Program-made: the position numbers and the translations under genes
Notes under the pieces: model-generated
What the model was told of the DNA's origin: nothing
Database searches by the model: none
The model's input: only the letters and a program-made list of their open reading frames with translations
Shown: positions 50,401-61,718 of the stretch, one piece after another
Numbering within the stretch: position 1 is the first letter of the stretch
Layout of the letters: the number at the start of each line of letters is the position of its first letter
Assembly (NCBI RefSeq): GCF_022539315.1
Contig: NC_066316.1
Coordinates: 68,001,494-68,065,493, forward strand
Direction: 5' to 3'
Origin: Serinus canaria
Lineage: Eukaryota; Chordata; Aves; Passeriformes; Fringillidae
Length of the DNA stretch: 64,000 nucleotides

Positions 50401-53400
50401 TCCCTGGCATCAGAGGATCCCTGCTGTCACTGTGCTGGCTCTTCTCCTGGTGCCACAGACCAGTCCTGTCTGCATCCATCCTCTCCAGCTAATTGCTCTC
50501 TCCTACATGTTTTCCAGGGCTTCATCTGAAACAGTCCTGTGGTAATCCCAAGTGGGGCTTCTGATTGCATTTTATTGAATGCCAGCATGAGCCTTTGAGG
50601 GAGAAACCCCATCCTGTCCATTATGGAAGCTCAGTTAATTGAGGATGATTAAAGGGAAGCTTGATAGTACCTGCCCAACCATAGAAGTGAGTTATGGTGC
50701 CTGAAGATGAAAGGCCATGAGGAATCAATCTTGATTTAGTACAATTTAACACCCTGCTTGTATTTTTATCTACTTGAGGGCAAGAGATGACAAGTCTAAA
50801 CTTCCCAGCATGACAGCGGGCAGAATTTGGAGAAGGAGGTGCAGATGGGAGCCCAGAGCCCTGTTGCTCTGCAAGCACGTGTCTGAAAGGCTTCTCTGTC
50901 CCACTCTGTCTATGTGGGAAGTGTTTCTGGAAAAGCTGACAGGATCCCCGAGGTTCAGAGCTGAGGGAGTGCAGAAAGCACCCACCAAAGCTACTTCCTT
51001 GGGGCTATGTAAATGAGGAGTGGTAGGGCTACAGCCAGCCACACTTTTGTTTTACAGGGGAACAAAGGATGCTGGTATATCTGTCAGGCAAGCGTGGGAA
51101 AGGAAGAGGGCTTTTCTCAAAGCCCACAAGGAGCTCATTTTTTCAATAAAATATAGATCTTAAAAAAGAAAACAGGTTGCTTGCAGGGGTTTCCTTTGGT
51201 GATTAGTGTTTACAGTCCAAGTTCTTCTTTCAGTGGACATTCATACCTGATATGAAATTACAATGATATCACTGTTTCCAGATGTTTTGATGTAGGATTT
51301 GGTTATTTACATCTTGGTTTTTTTCATGCATTTCTCACAGCTTACTTGGGTGTCCCAGAATAATTGGGTGAACACATGTATCCTGGGTGAGGAGCACCTT
51401 CTTTCTGAATTACCTGCATCTGCTTTCAAAGCTGATTATTTTGAATCATAGTTAGATGCTTTTTCGCTGTAGTGGAAACCCTGCTTTGTTCTGAAATGTT
51501 TTTCATGTGTAGACAAGCCCCCAGGAAATAATTTTAGTTTGAAGTTCAATTGCCTTCGTTTTTTAGCCTGTGTAATTTATGCTTGCATTGCCTTCAAGGT
51601 GTTTTTTGTTTTGCTTTGTTTTACAGACTGTAAGATGGCACATTGAACTACAACCATGGGCAAGTCCAACCCCTTCCCTCAACTATGAGGCCTCAAGGTT
51701 CCTAAAGTACATTAGCACTTCTCAGGTAGGTTTTTTGTTTCAGTCTCCATTTAGAAAACACTTTGCCTGGTGCAGATTGTTCCCTCATATCTGAGGGATT
51801 AACCTCACACCAAATATTTTGAAACGGATTTATTTCTAAAGTTGCTTGACCTAGCACTGATGGTCAACTTGAATATAAAGGTCAAAACACAGGTTTGAAA
51901 GAATGCATTATTTCCATGTTATTTATTTCCAAGTGGGTTTGTGTCCTGACAGGAGTATGGTACGACTGAAATTCTAGACGTGATGTTTCTCTCTCTCTCT
52001 CTCCTCTCAGATGGAAAAATACAGAGCACCTGTATCAAGAGAGGGTATTCAACCTCTCCACCTCTCAATAATAGTATGATAAGCAGACTCATTTTACTTC
52101 AAAAGGAAGTAGTTGAGGTTCCCAGTAAAATGAGAAGGCATCAGACCCTAACTTGGACAAGTTGTTTCAATGATACCAATAGAATATTGATATTTTCAGG
52201 ACAACAACAATAGCCATGAAAATTGGTGGGTGTATGTGCTTTTTAAAATATGGCATTTCCAAATCCAGATTGTGCTGATGGATACTTCCAGCCTTCAGCA
52301 TATATGGAAGTTCATGGGCCATCATGTCTTAACAGAGACATCACTTATGCACAACAGCATCTGCATTTTCTGTAAGAAAAAAAAAATGGAAAAGGTGCTG
52401 GACGCTCACAACTCCAACAGGGCAGCTGCTTTTAGTACCCAGGTCTGTCAGCAATTGACCCTAGAATACAGAGTTGACAGCATCCTTACTTACTCTGAAG
52501 AACAGCAAAAAGCTCCAGGTGCCAACATCACTGAGATGTCATTCACATATGAAATCCTTTGTTAATGCAGTACTTTTGAGGCTGAGATAATTTGAAAAAC
52601 CCCTAAAAAAAAAAAAAAAAAAGATCGCAGGGTGTTCACGTATTCTCCAGCTTGGGGGTACATGTTGTTGCTGTATTGCAAAGGTTCCATATTGCTAGAG
52701 TTTTGTACCTCCTTGATGTTTCTCACAGGCAACTCCTCTAAGCACTGACTCTTCCTTCTTCTTGCAGTAGCCAGCTGACTCGCATTCCCCCTCAACCAAC
52801 CAATCCACTCTCTTATAACACTCTTCTTCTTACTGGCTACATCTGCAGCCTGTTAGAGTCAGGCCTGCTCTTAAGCTCTAATAATTGACTCAGCTGCAAC
52901 TCCTTAAGGGCTAAGATTACTTTCTATACTACCTTTATTTTCTTGTATTGTATCCCCCTATAGGTACCCATGGCTAAATTCTCAATAAAATGACATCTCT
53001 ACTGCCACTCAGGCCAGCACTGAGAGGGCAGGAGGCAAGATGATGCATGTGGGACAGCAAGAGATGTGTCTAGAACTACTTGTTTTGTTCCACAGAAGTT
53101 TAGACTGTGGCAGAAGTATTAAGTTTGAAAACATCCTTCATCTCAGCAACTTAATAAACAGTGGCAGATGCTGCTAAACTCCACTAGCTGGGCCAAAGCC
53201 TACAAGGACATCAATTAGCAGAGAGTTTATTGATTTTGACACTCTCAGCGAGAAGTTTCATTCCCAGAGTAACTGACCCTGGCTGGGGGAATAGTCATAA
53301 GTGAAAACAAAAAATGGGAGGAATCCCTGTTTCTGACCTGGCAGATATTACAAGATGAGTAACTGATGGGATAACACCATGACTGGTATGAGCACTTCTG

Positions 53401-56400
53401 AAAATGGCATCCTGCTTATGAAGATAAGCATGGGATGTAATTTTTCTTGTTTGCTGAGCAAGTGTCTGCTAAATACTGTGCCAAAGTTCAGCCCCATGCC
53501 ATTAGCAGAATGGCTCAAACTGCTGGAGCAAGAAGATGCCATGTCAACAGGGTCAAGGTGTGGCCAGAAAAAGCATTTTCAGTGCTGGTGTTTTATGATC
53601 AGGAGAAGTATCTTTCTTGTGCTGCTGTTTGTACAATAGTAGTGAGAAGAAGCCCAGAAGAGGATGTGAGCTCAGTGCATCAATAAATCATGCAACAGAT
53701 GGATGATGGTGTTAAAGACAGGTTCAGGGTTTGATTTCTGTTTGGTTTTTAAAAAATTTTTGTTGTTGGTTTTTGGTTGGTTTTTTTGTGGTTTTTTTTT
53801 TTAATAGCAAGAGCTATTCAGTAGCAAGAACTGTTAAAATTGCTTCAAACTCTGACTGTTGTAATTGCTCATAATGCTAGGAGTCAATTAAGTAGCAGCA
53901 TTGCAGAATCTTAGTTTTCTGTAGAGAGTACATTATTCTTCTGTGTCTTAAATTAGTGCTTATTATTGCAGTGCCATTTATTCCTTGATTGTTATGTGAC
54001 TGAAGGGAAATGGGTAGTGGGGTGCTGTGCAAATCCTTGCTTAAAACTTTGTGAATCCTGGGAACAGCTTGAAGAGATGCTGTATTTGCTTTTATGAATT
54101 TTCCATGGGAATTATGAGCCAAGCAGGAGCAGGGAGGGGGTGATGCAGTGTGCAGCTCTTTGAATGTAAAGCTCCAGGTAATGGTCTTTCAGAGCATACA
54201 GTTCTTAAAGAATGAGAATTTTATTTACTTATTATAAGGTATGTGGTGGAGAGTGCGACAGTAAAGGCTGGGTTCCAGGTTTTGCTCTCACCTCTGTGTA
54301 AAATTGTTTCATTTCTGTGGTTCCAGGTGGGAGCAGAGCAGTGCTTTTTAGTTGAGCTAGGAATGAGAACTGAGCCTCTGCAGTCTGCTGTAGAAGAAGG
54401 AGAGGAGCAAGATCAGAACACTCTGTTCAGGACTGATATTTAACCTGGTTTTGTCTTTTCCACCGTTTTAGTTGTTGCCTTTCTGATAGTGCCAGCTCCC
54501 ATTCCTGCAGTCAGGGCTGGTACTGGGCCCAAAGAACAACTTTTCATCCCTATGGCCCAGCTGGGTTCCTGCAGCTCTTCTCAGTCTTTGCTTTCTTCTC
54601 TGTGTGGTAGCAGCCTGTGCCCTGCAACCCCTGACTGATGGCTGGGCTGTGTGGTTTGAGAAACCCTTCAAGAACAAGCTGTGGATGCTGATGCTGGTGC
54701 AGAGCAGTGCAGCCTTTCCTGGGCAGAATTAGCCACAGCTTTGGTGCTTCCTTCTGCTTCCCCTTGCCTCATTGCAGCTGCTACGGTGAGAGCGTACGAA
54801 TTGTACCAGCTCTCCTTCCACTGCTGTGCTCTGGCTCCTGTGTTCTGCAAAGGGTGCAGCACTCTCCAGCTCTGTGCCTGCCTTTTCCAAGTGGATTTGG
54901 AGGAAGAAGGTGGAGTGGAATGTGGTAGCCTGGGGGTGAAATTCTGGCCTGAGCTGCTGGATGGACAGGCAGAGCTGGTGCTACAGGCAGGAGCTCCTCT
55001 GTAGGTCGTCACTCACAGGGCCATGGCTTTGCTGGCTCAGTCACCGTGGGTTTGGCTGTTCCAGGCTGCTGCTCAGCTGCTGGCAAAGCTGACTTCACCC
55101 CTCAGTGATTTTTGACACGTCCAGGTTTCTGATGAAACCAGTGCATTTTCAGTCTTTGCTTTTTTGGTCTGTACAAGGGCTCTTTGACTTACAGTATTCC
55201 TCCCCACAGAGTGTCTATCTCTTCTTTTGGAGGGCTTTTATCCTGGCTTTAGGCTCCAGATGTCCAAGCCAGCTCAGCATGGACACACATGCTATGATTC
55301 CTCTGTTTAGTTATGCACTTGCTTAAATCCCTTTGTTGTTGGAGAGGGCATGTGTTGGGCTAAAGATTAAATCCCTTCTGGAGATGAGATCCATGACACT
55401 CTGGGTAAGGTACTCATTGCAGAGACACTGCAATTTTGTAATTACAGTCTTGATTTTAACATTATTCAGGATGCAGAATCCACTCCAAGGTTTAAAAAGA
55501 AAAAAAAATTAAACATTTGAATGCTGAAACATCTTTTCCTCATGGAAAAAAAAAAGAATTTGAGTATAGTACTAATGCTTAATTATTTGCTTTTCAAACT
55601 GCATTGCTCTCTGGGCAATTATGTAAGCCTTGAATTTCACCAAGCGGAACAGACAAACAAGGAAAAAAAATAATCAAATCTTTGTAGCCGTGTATCAGAT
55701 TGACAATAAGACTTAAATTAAACCAATGAACATTTTTCTTTTTTCCACTACTCCCCCAGAAGGCAAATTAAAAACAAGTTGAAAGTCCTGTCTTAAAATG
55801 AAATATCCTTTGATTTCAACAGATTTCATGTGAGCACATGAACTTGAACAGCTTGAAAGGGTACTCTGAAACCACAAAAAAGCCCTGGTCAGTCTGTCTT
55901 GATGAGAGGTTTAGCCTCATCCATCGCATCAGAAGCAAGAAATGCCGTCTCTATTCACTTGGGTAAGTGCTATTTTTAAAAGAAAGGAAATTGTTTCATG
56001 GCAAGTAGCTTCAAAAAGCCCTATAAATACAACACAGGCTGCAGCAAGGTTGTCTTCTAAAATATAAACTTTGTTCAGGTGTGTTTATCATGTGTTGATG
56101 TGGTTCTTTAAACTTTATTTTTAGGGAAAAATCTTTTCTCCATGAGGAAGAAAAGATTTTATTTTCCTTTGTCTTTCTAATATTGGTATGAAAACAAATT
56201 TCTTGCTGGTGAGTTGTGAGTGGTAATTCACCTGGAGGAAGACGGAGATCAAAGAGGTAAGCTGAGAAGCCTACAGCGTCTGCCTTGAGCAGAGGTGACT
56301 TGCATAACTGCCAAGGATTTCAGCAGCATTGCTTACAAAACTTCATTAACCAGCTCTGGGACAAAAGAGTACATTTCCATATGGGAGTGAGTTTGCTCAG

Positions 56401-59400
56401 CACCTCAGGGGTGACATGTGCCAAAGTGATAGTGACAAAGACAGCTGGACTGCCTTTGTAAATTGTGATGTGTGCAGTGTTTATGATATTTACAGCACTT
56501 GAGAGTGAAATTTTCACTCTTCTCAGAAGAAGTGCTTTTACAAGTAGCAAAACCACACATGCAGCCTGTTTCCCTGCTAGTAAAACATTCTGTTGTCCCA
56601 GAGGAAGAGGGAGGTCAGTCCTCAGAGTGTATCAGGCCATCAGCACACAGATGCTTTAGGTCGCTGGGATCTGGAACTCATTTCACACCGATCACCACGT
56701 AGAGCTGCCTGATAAAACTGTACTTGCTGTCCTGAGAGGCAGCTTTAGGCTAGAGGTGTGTTTAAAGGCTTCATCTCCCTTGATCCAGTGCAGTTTATTC
56801 CCGTGATTTTGCTGCTGTGGATTTACAAAGGGTGGATAGCAAGGAACCGTGCTGGGGTGGCATTTCTCCTGGCAGGTAACACCTGCAGTGAGCATGGAGG
56901 GGAGGCAGGGTGCCCTCTAGTCAAAGGGAGTGGCTTTGGTTAATTTGGGTGGGTTTGTACTTTGACTGAGTTTATTTGAGCTGTAAAGACCCGGATCTGT
57001 GAGAGGGAGGTGCTTTCAGGTTTTGTTCAGCAGCACTGCTCTGTGTGCAGAGCAAGAACATGCTCCTTAGAGACAAATCACATATACAGAGAGAAGATTT
57101 CTCATGACTACTGTTGCTTCTTATTTTCTGAGTGTTCTTTGCAAAGTATTTCAAATTATACTTACCTGGCATTAAGGCAAGATAGAGGTTTACATGATTT
57201 TTTTCCTTCTCAGCTTTTCATGTCCCTATGAAACTTAGGAGAGATGCTGTGCATGCTCAGTTCCAGACTTTGCTGTCTGACTCTAGTACTGAGTTATTGC
57301 CTGAGGGCCCTTCTAGTAGTCAGCAGGGAGAGGCAAACACTTCCAGGTGGAAAATCAGCTAAACTAAATAGCATTCTGGAGGTAGGTACAGCTTTCCTTT
57401 GACTATAGTGGAAGTCTGGGATAAGGTGGCTGCTGATTTTAGATGTCTTGGCAAAGTACTCAAAGTTCAGTGGAATCAACCTAGACCTTGGCCTTCAAGC
57501 TGCATGATCATTAATATTATACCTGAGCTCCTGTGTTGATGTCCATTTTCCCTGTTGTTAAGGATCAAATGTGGATTGAGAATGGTATTTTTGTTGAATT
57601 GTCCAGTAGGCACAACACAGAGTTGATTTAATCTGTGCTAGGAAGTTCAGATTAGGCACGAAGCTGACCAGCACTGAGATATTTTTCTAATTTGTTTTGA
57701 AAAAAACAAAACCAAAAAAAACCTAGCCAAAACTGAGCTAGTGTGTGCACACCAGTGCTTTATATGTGGCACTGTTCTGTGTATGGTCCAGGGAGCACAA
57801 GTGTCAGATTTTCTGTAGTGAGAGGGTTTAGCAAAGATCAAAATTGATGTTGGCTCTCCCATCAATCATCAGATACACATGCAGCAAGTAACCAACCAGC
57901 ATGCATCACATGAAACACCTGGAAAATTAAAGAGAAATACTTGAGGTTATGGAGAAGCACTCTAAAATCCACTGGTTTACTTCTGCAAACTTTGGAGCTC
58001 ATTACTGCGTAATTCTTCCCCTCAGACTCACTTCCTTTAGTTTATGACAGACAGAAAAGTAATTTTGTTCTAAGGCAAAAATCCACTTTAAACATTTTTG
58101 TTATCTCTTATGTTTCATAAGGAGCAAATGGGGAGCAGCTGCTTCTAACAAAGAGCATTCACTGCAGAGAAAATGGATGGAGGACAAATGTGAAAGTTCA
58201 GTGGAAGTGTTACCAGGAATCCTGAATTAAATCCATATATCATTAAAACTGGAATGAAACATGTTGCTTAAGCTTTGCCTCCTTGAATGCCATAGAAGAG
58301 GTTACTTGTGAATGGGAGGGAGAAGTGTCTGGAACATCTGGGGATCTTTTTAGATTAGTATTAGTTGCTTCTACAACTGGGAGGCAGCAATGTTTTTGCT
58401 TGGGGGACAGGATTTCCCAGTGTGATACATAATTGCAATATGCATTAGTGAGCTCTAGTTATTAGTGCTAAATCTGCTTAGATTAAACTAAGTCAGTTAC
58501 AAACACCACAGGCAAGCACTCAAGCTGGGATAACATAAATGAATGGGATTTCAGAAACTTACCAGCAGAGGTTTAAAGAGTCTTCCTGTAATACAGCATA
58601 AATGCCATTTCAGGTGCATCCTGAAGTGTGTGTAGGAGTGTTAGGATTCCGGCAGGGGGTCCATCGTTTTTCCCTGAGCTGCTGAGCTCAGTTATCTTCC
58701 TTTGAAAGAGAGGAGGAAGAGGGGGGACAGAGAAAGGGAAAGCTGGACCTTAACTTGCATGTGTTTATAGCTCTGTTCTGTGGTCGCTGTGGGAGCTGGA
58801 GTACCTGCAGTTTTCAGGTTTTTCAGGCTGGATCAGCTACAGGTGCCCACTAGAGCCGTGCAGAGCGGACAAAGCAGCTTTTGTGCCGCTCGGCGCTGGC
58901 TGTGCCCCGGGTGATGCAGGGGCCGGTGTGATGCTTCATCCAGCGCAAGCTGCAGCCCAGTGCCTGTTCTGAGTGCAAGGCTCTGTGCCCCGTGACCCTC
59001 TGTGAACCCTGGGAGCCAAGGGACACTGCTGCCCGCTGTGTGCCGGGTCAGCGTCGCTGCCCTGCCGCCGGCGGGGAGCGGAGCGTTCCCTGCGCTCGCA
59101 GGCGGGAGAGCCGGGCGCGGTGCGCGCTGCTGGGAATGGCCCCTCTGCCCCTCCGCAGGGCACCGCGGGAGCTCTGTCACCCAGCTGCCTTCTCCCTCAC
59201 GGGAAAATAGGTCATTTTCTTCCGCAGGTTTTGTTTTGCTGCTGGTGGAGGCAGCAGCTGCTCTCTCCTGATGGCGAGGAAAGGCCTTGCTAGTCTTCTA
59301 TGACCTCCACACGGTCCTTCTAAAATCATGATCCCTTTTTAAGTAACACCTCTTTCTTTAAGAAACTAAATCTTTGTTAGGAGACCTAATTTTTTTATCT

Positions 59401-61718
59401 TTCTCATGCTACATTACCCCTTTGCATGATCATGTGTGGGCCAGGCATTTTTTGAACCAGTTCCTTTGGAGAAGACCTGATTTTCTCTCCTATGTATTTG
59501 TTGCTGGCTGGATCTCTCGAGGCATAAATTTGAGCTGGTAACTAAGTGCCAGAAGACACATGCCCGTCTCTACCCTCATCTGTATTTTTTGTCCTGTTTT
59601 TTCCACTGCTGTGAAGCTCCCTTTGCAGTCCACATGAGCAGCAACCTGTTTGGGGGCAGCCTGAGGTTTGTCTGCACCAAAAGCATCTGGCCCTCTGGGT
59701 TGTTCCAGCTGGTATGGTTGGAAATGTGTCACGGACACATGTGGCCACCATTCACTGTTGGGCTCATCACTAATGCTGTGAGTGTCCCCAACAATTCCCA
59801 TGCTGTTCATTTTTAGCCAGTGTCTCATTCCTGAGGGATTACGCTCCTCTTTGTCCCTCACTGTCCCTTCTGTAGAAAGCCACATGCAAACAAACATGTC
59901 GATTCACTTGGTTAACTTCTGAACTTTTTTCCTAATGCATGTTGAATGTATTAAAAGAAAACTCCTCTCTTTTCCTCCCACACAGCTGTATGGGTTGGAA
60001 TCCTGTGAATTAAGGTTGTTCTTAAAAGCATACTGGGCTATTTTTGCACACCCTGTCTCCTCCTGTTTTCCCAAGGGAAGTTGGTTGAGGAGAAGACAGC
60101 GTCCTAGGGTATTGTTACCGTGTGCTTGGCCAGTATTACAGCAGGTGTCATACTGTGTTGGTAGCTTCCAGAGCAAATGTTCTTCCACACATTGTTTCAT
60201 GAGTTGAATTCATTTTATCCTACCTGTATGTCATCTGTGTAGATCATTTAGTGCTGGCCTAATGTGCCATAGTGTGTGACCTGATTTAAAATGTGCCATG
60301 TTTCACATATTGATGCAAATAGCCAAAATTATTTCAGACCCACATCTTTGCTGAAGATAAGTGTGGTGTAGTGCAGCAGGTGCTCTGCTAGTACATCTAA
60401 GAGGACTGCCCTGTCATGGTCTGTGCACAACAGATAAATGCTCTGCTGTTAGTACAAAATGAAGAACCTCAGTTGTACAATTTGCAGTACAACTGATTTG
60501 AAAAAAATCTTAATTCTCTTCTCAGTGCTGCATGTGTGTATATCAAACAGCTTAATTTTGCTTAAGTTTAATGTTTAGTGCATGATTTGAATCACATTTG
60601 GAATAAGCTTGGAGGAGTAGGAATGAGGAGAACATCCTGTTTTACGGAGTAGGAAAGGCCCATGGTTCAGATGTGTGACTGCAATGGTAAATGCCAGATT
60701 TTTTTCATTTTAGTGCACCCTGTGTGAACCACTGGGCGATAGGAAGTGGGAATATGGCACAGCCTTTTAAAACACATCTTCTCACAGAGGCAGGGACTGA
60801 GACAATACTGCTGTACAAGGGGGCTATTAATTTTTCTTCTTCTTTGGGGTCTTCTCCAAATTAGCAGCAATCTTTCTCTCAATTTTATGTAACAACTCTG
60901 CTACTGTTGTAAAGTGCTTATTTTTTAATATGCTATTTTAAATCTGTGTCTTCCTGTCCACAGAGAAAAAGAGGCATTTGGTTCTTGTGCCTTGTCCATA
61001 CTGGTGGTCACTGTGGGTCACATTTGTAACAGGTGACAGATGTGGTGTGAAATATGCCAGATTTTTACAAAGTAGTATTGCCTCCATTTTAAATGTATTT
61101 TCTCTTCTATTTATGGCTTGTTTATTGGAAGATTATGCAGCAGGGACTAAGGAAAGTAGTGTAAACTTTTCAAGATAAAAGCGAATTGAAAATAGAGAAA
61201 TATATATATAAACATAAAATATTAATATAAGTAATGACAGCACAAAGATTCCAATGTTTAATTTACTTTTGTACAAATTTTTCCAGCTTCTGAATTAAGG
61301 AAAAGTATTTTGGGAAAGTTATCAGCCTGGCTAAAAGTGGTTTAGTTCTTGCCTAGAAAGTTCTAATATTGCATTGAGCTTGAATTTTCTTCAAGTTAAG
61401 TTAATTCATCCTCAGAACATCCTACTCACTTATAGTTTTTTTGCTGCATCAATTGTTACATTTTTTAATGTATATTTTTTTTACCATAGGTTAGGCAACG
61501 ATGACAACCAGTTTGAGCTCAGCATGGCCAACAGTGGATGTGAGGTGCATCGCTTTGACCCCAGCATCAAGTCAGCTCACATTCAGCAGGGCCGGCACCT
61601 CTGGCACCATCGCCTCTCCATCGACTGGAGGGATCCCAACCCCGCCATTGCAGCTCATAAGCTTCACAGCAACACTAAGAAGCTGGGCACAGTATTGAAT
61701 GAATTTGGACATCAGAAG
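31826..61718 (+). CDS. METTL24: Methyltransferase-like protein 24, partial (exons 1-4; 3' end outside window)
   Basis: Four exons (31,826-32,134; 51,627-51,725; 55,823-55,962; 61,490-61,718) join in frame to 777 nt, or 259 codons, collinear with the first ~260 of about 366 residues of mammalian METTL24. Residues ~14-28 ([15 protein letters not shown]) form a hydrophobic segment typical of a signal anchor. A basic, Ala/Arg-rich linker with VTYVRSGRR follows. The putative methyltransferase domain then runs from [10 protein letters not shown] through [50 protein letters not shown] and [13 protein letters not shown]. The protein is annotated by homology as a SAM-dependent methyltransferase; substrate and cellular role are unknown to me. 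About 105 C-terminal residues lie past the right edge. All splice phases match (0, 0, 2, 0), and no stop or frameshift is present. Confidence 0.93.
36630..36685. repeat. Tandem duplication, 28-bp unit x2
   Basis: CTGAAGTTAAATT followed by TCTGTCTTT-like sequence occurs twice head to tail (36,630-36,657 and 36,658-36,685) with a few substitutions. Confidence 0.75.
38679..39329 (+). other. Unassigned 216-codon open frame inside METTL24 intron 1
   Basis: An ATG-initiated frame of about 216 codons, long for intronic DNA of this composition. The translation begins [11 protein letters not shown] and ends LPAKQL. I recognise no domain, signal peptide or family, and the composition (Ser, Leu, Ala) is typical of translated random sequence. 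No splice or polyadenylation signals frame it convincingly. Most likely a chance open frame. Confidence 0.15.
45165..45392 (+). mobile_element. CR1 LINE fragment, internally deleted
   Basis: The left part (to about 45,300) resembles CR1 reverse-transcriptase coding sequence, with the GGCTCAATGTCTAAATG and GGTCTGTACTGGGGGCAATG boxes. It then jumps straight to the CR1 3' end, TTTTCCAACCCAGACCATTC followed by TGTGGTTCTGTAG. The intervening kilobase or so is missing. Non-functional relic in METTL24 intron 1. The left boundary is approximate. Confidence 0.75.
47712..47787. repeat. Perfect 30-bp inverted repeat (hairpin, 16-nt loop)
   Basis: The left arm 47,712-47,741 and right arm 47,758-47,787 are exact reverse complements over 30 bases, separated by a 16-base loop (ACCTACAATTTTAGAC). 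The arms contain GCTGGAAAAGCCAAACATTT and its complement. The phrase AATTTTAG also occurs beside the left arm, in the loop and beside the right arm. It lies inside an intron, so a transcript from either strand would fold into a stable hairpin of pre-miRNA size. No known family is recognised. Confidence 0.92.
49683..49770. repeat. T/G-rich low-complexity tract
   Basis: A run of TTTGG, GGTTGG and poly-T blocks, including GGTTGGTTGGTTGGG and a T-rich run near 49,755. Simple low-complexity sequence in intron 1 of METTL24. Confidence 0.8.
50104..50200. repeat. A- and C-homopolymer-rich stretch
   Basis: Several A runs of 7-13 bases and a run of nine C, ending in ACCCCAAACAACCCCTAACC. Low-complexity sequence, also a likely site of sequencing length error. 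Confidence 0.8.
51627..51725 (+). CDS. METTL24: METTL24 coding exon 2
   Basis: A 99-nt exon encoding [20 protein letters not shown] followed by [13 protein letters not shown], matching the human RWHIDLQPWAG...SRFLRYISTTQ segment. The acceptor is TTTTACAG before 51,627 and the donor is CTCAG followed by GTAGGT at 51,726. Both junctions are phase 0. Confidence 0.94.
51726..55822 (+). other. METTL24: METTL24 intron 2
   Basis: A 4.1-kb intron with GTAGGT donor and TTTCAACAG acceptor. It contains a CT-rich run (51,988-52,010) and a poly-A tract (52,604-52,622). Between about 52.0 and 53.7 kb there are several medium-length open frames in different phases (for example 52,230-52,565 and 53,447-53,686). 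I do not recognise any of them, and they may be a decayed retrocopy or chance. Confidence 0.75.
52604..52622. repeat. Poly-A tract in METTL24 intron 2
   Basis: A run of about 19 A residues directly downstream of the 111-codon open frame ending at 52,565. It could be the tail of a retroposed sequence, but no flanking target-site duplication was seen. Confidence 0.8.
55823..55962 (+). CDS. METTL24: METTL24 coding exon 3
   Basis: A 140-nt exon encoding [15 protein letters not shown], then [14 protein letters not shown] and [14 protein letters not shown], collinear with the human KKPWPVCLDDRFNL...RTKRCRLYSLG. The acceptor is TTTCAACAG before 55,823 and the donor is TTGG followed by GTAAGT at 55,963. 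The exon ends in phase 2, completed by the first base of exon 4. Confidence 0.94.
55963..61489 (+). other. METTL24: METTL24 intron 3
   Basis: A 5.5-kb intron with GTAAGT donor and TTTTACCATAG acceptor. Apart from the GC-rich CpG patch at about 58,840-59,190 and a 10-bp-arm palindrome at 60,469-60,496, nothing is recognised. Confidence 0.85.
58840..59190. promoter_or_regulatory. Intragenic GC/CpG-rich patch (possible orphan CpG island)
   Basis: About 350 bp of GC-rich DNA with clustered CpG (densest at 59,040-59,130) within AT-rich intron sequence. No METTL24 exon lies in it, and no conserved frame is recognised. It could be an alternative or antisense promoter, an enhancer-type island, or simply a GC-rich insertion. 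Confidence 0.4.
61490..61718 (+). CDS. METTL24: METTL24 coding exon 4
   Basis: A 229-nt exon whose first base completes the Gly codon begun in exon 3. It reads [51 protein letters not shown] and [16 protein letters not shown]. The RFDPS block probably corresponds to the acidic loop of the SAM-binding fold. The acceptor is ACCATAG before 61,490 and the donor is CAGAAG followed by GTGAGG at 61,719, phase 0. This is the best conserved part of the gene in the window. Confidence 0.95.

Larger units (their letters stand above)
32135..51626 (+). other. METTL24: METTL24 intron 1 (19.5 kb)
   Basis: Very long intron with GTAGGG donor and TTTTACAG acceptor. It holds a tandem 28-bp duplication (36,630-36,685), a CR1 fragment (45,165-45,392), a perfect 30-bp stem hairpin (47,712-47,787), a T/G-rich low-complexity stretch (49,683-49,770) and A/C homopolymer runs (50,104-50,200). 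The longest open frame is 38,679-39,329. No exon of another gene is recognised. Confidence 0.8.

Noticed and set aside
60469..60496. 10-bp-arm palindrome, and a similar one at 23,411-23,433
   Set aside because: Short arms of this size are expected by chance in 64 kb.
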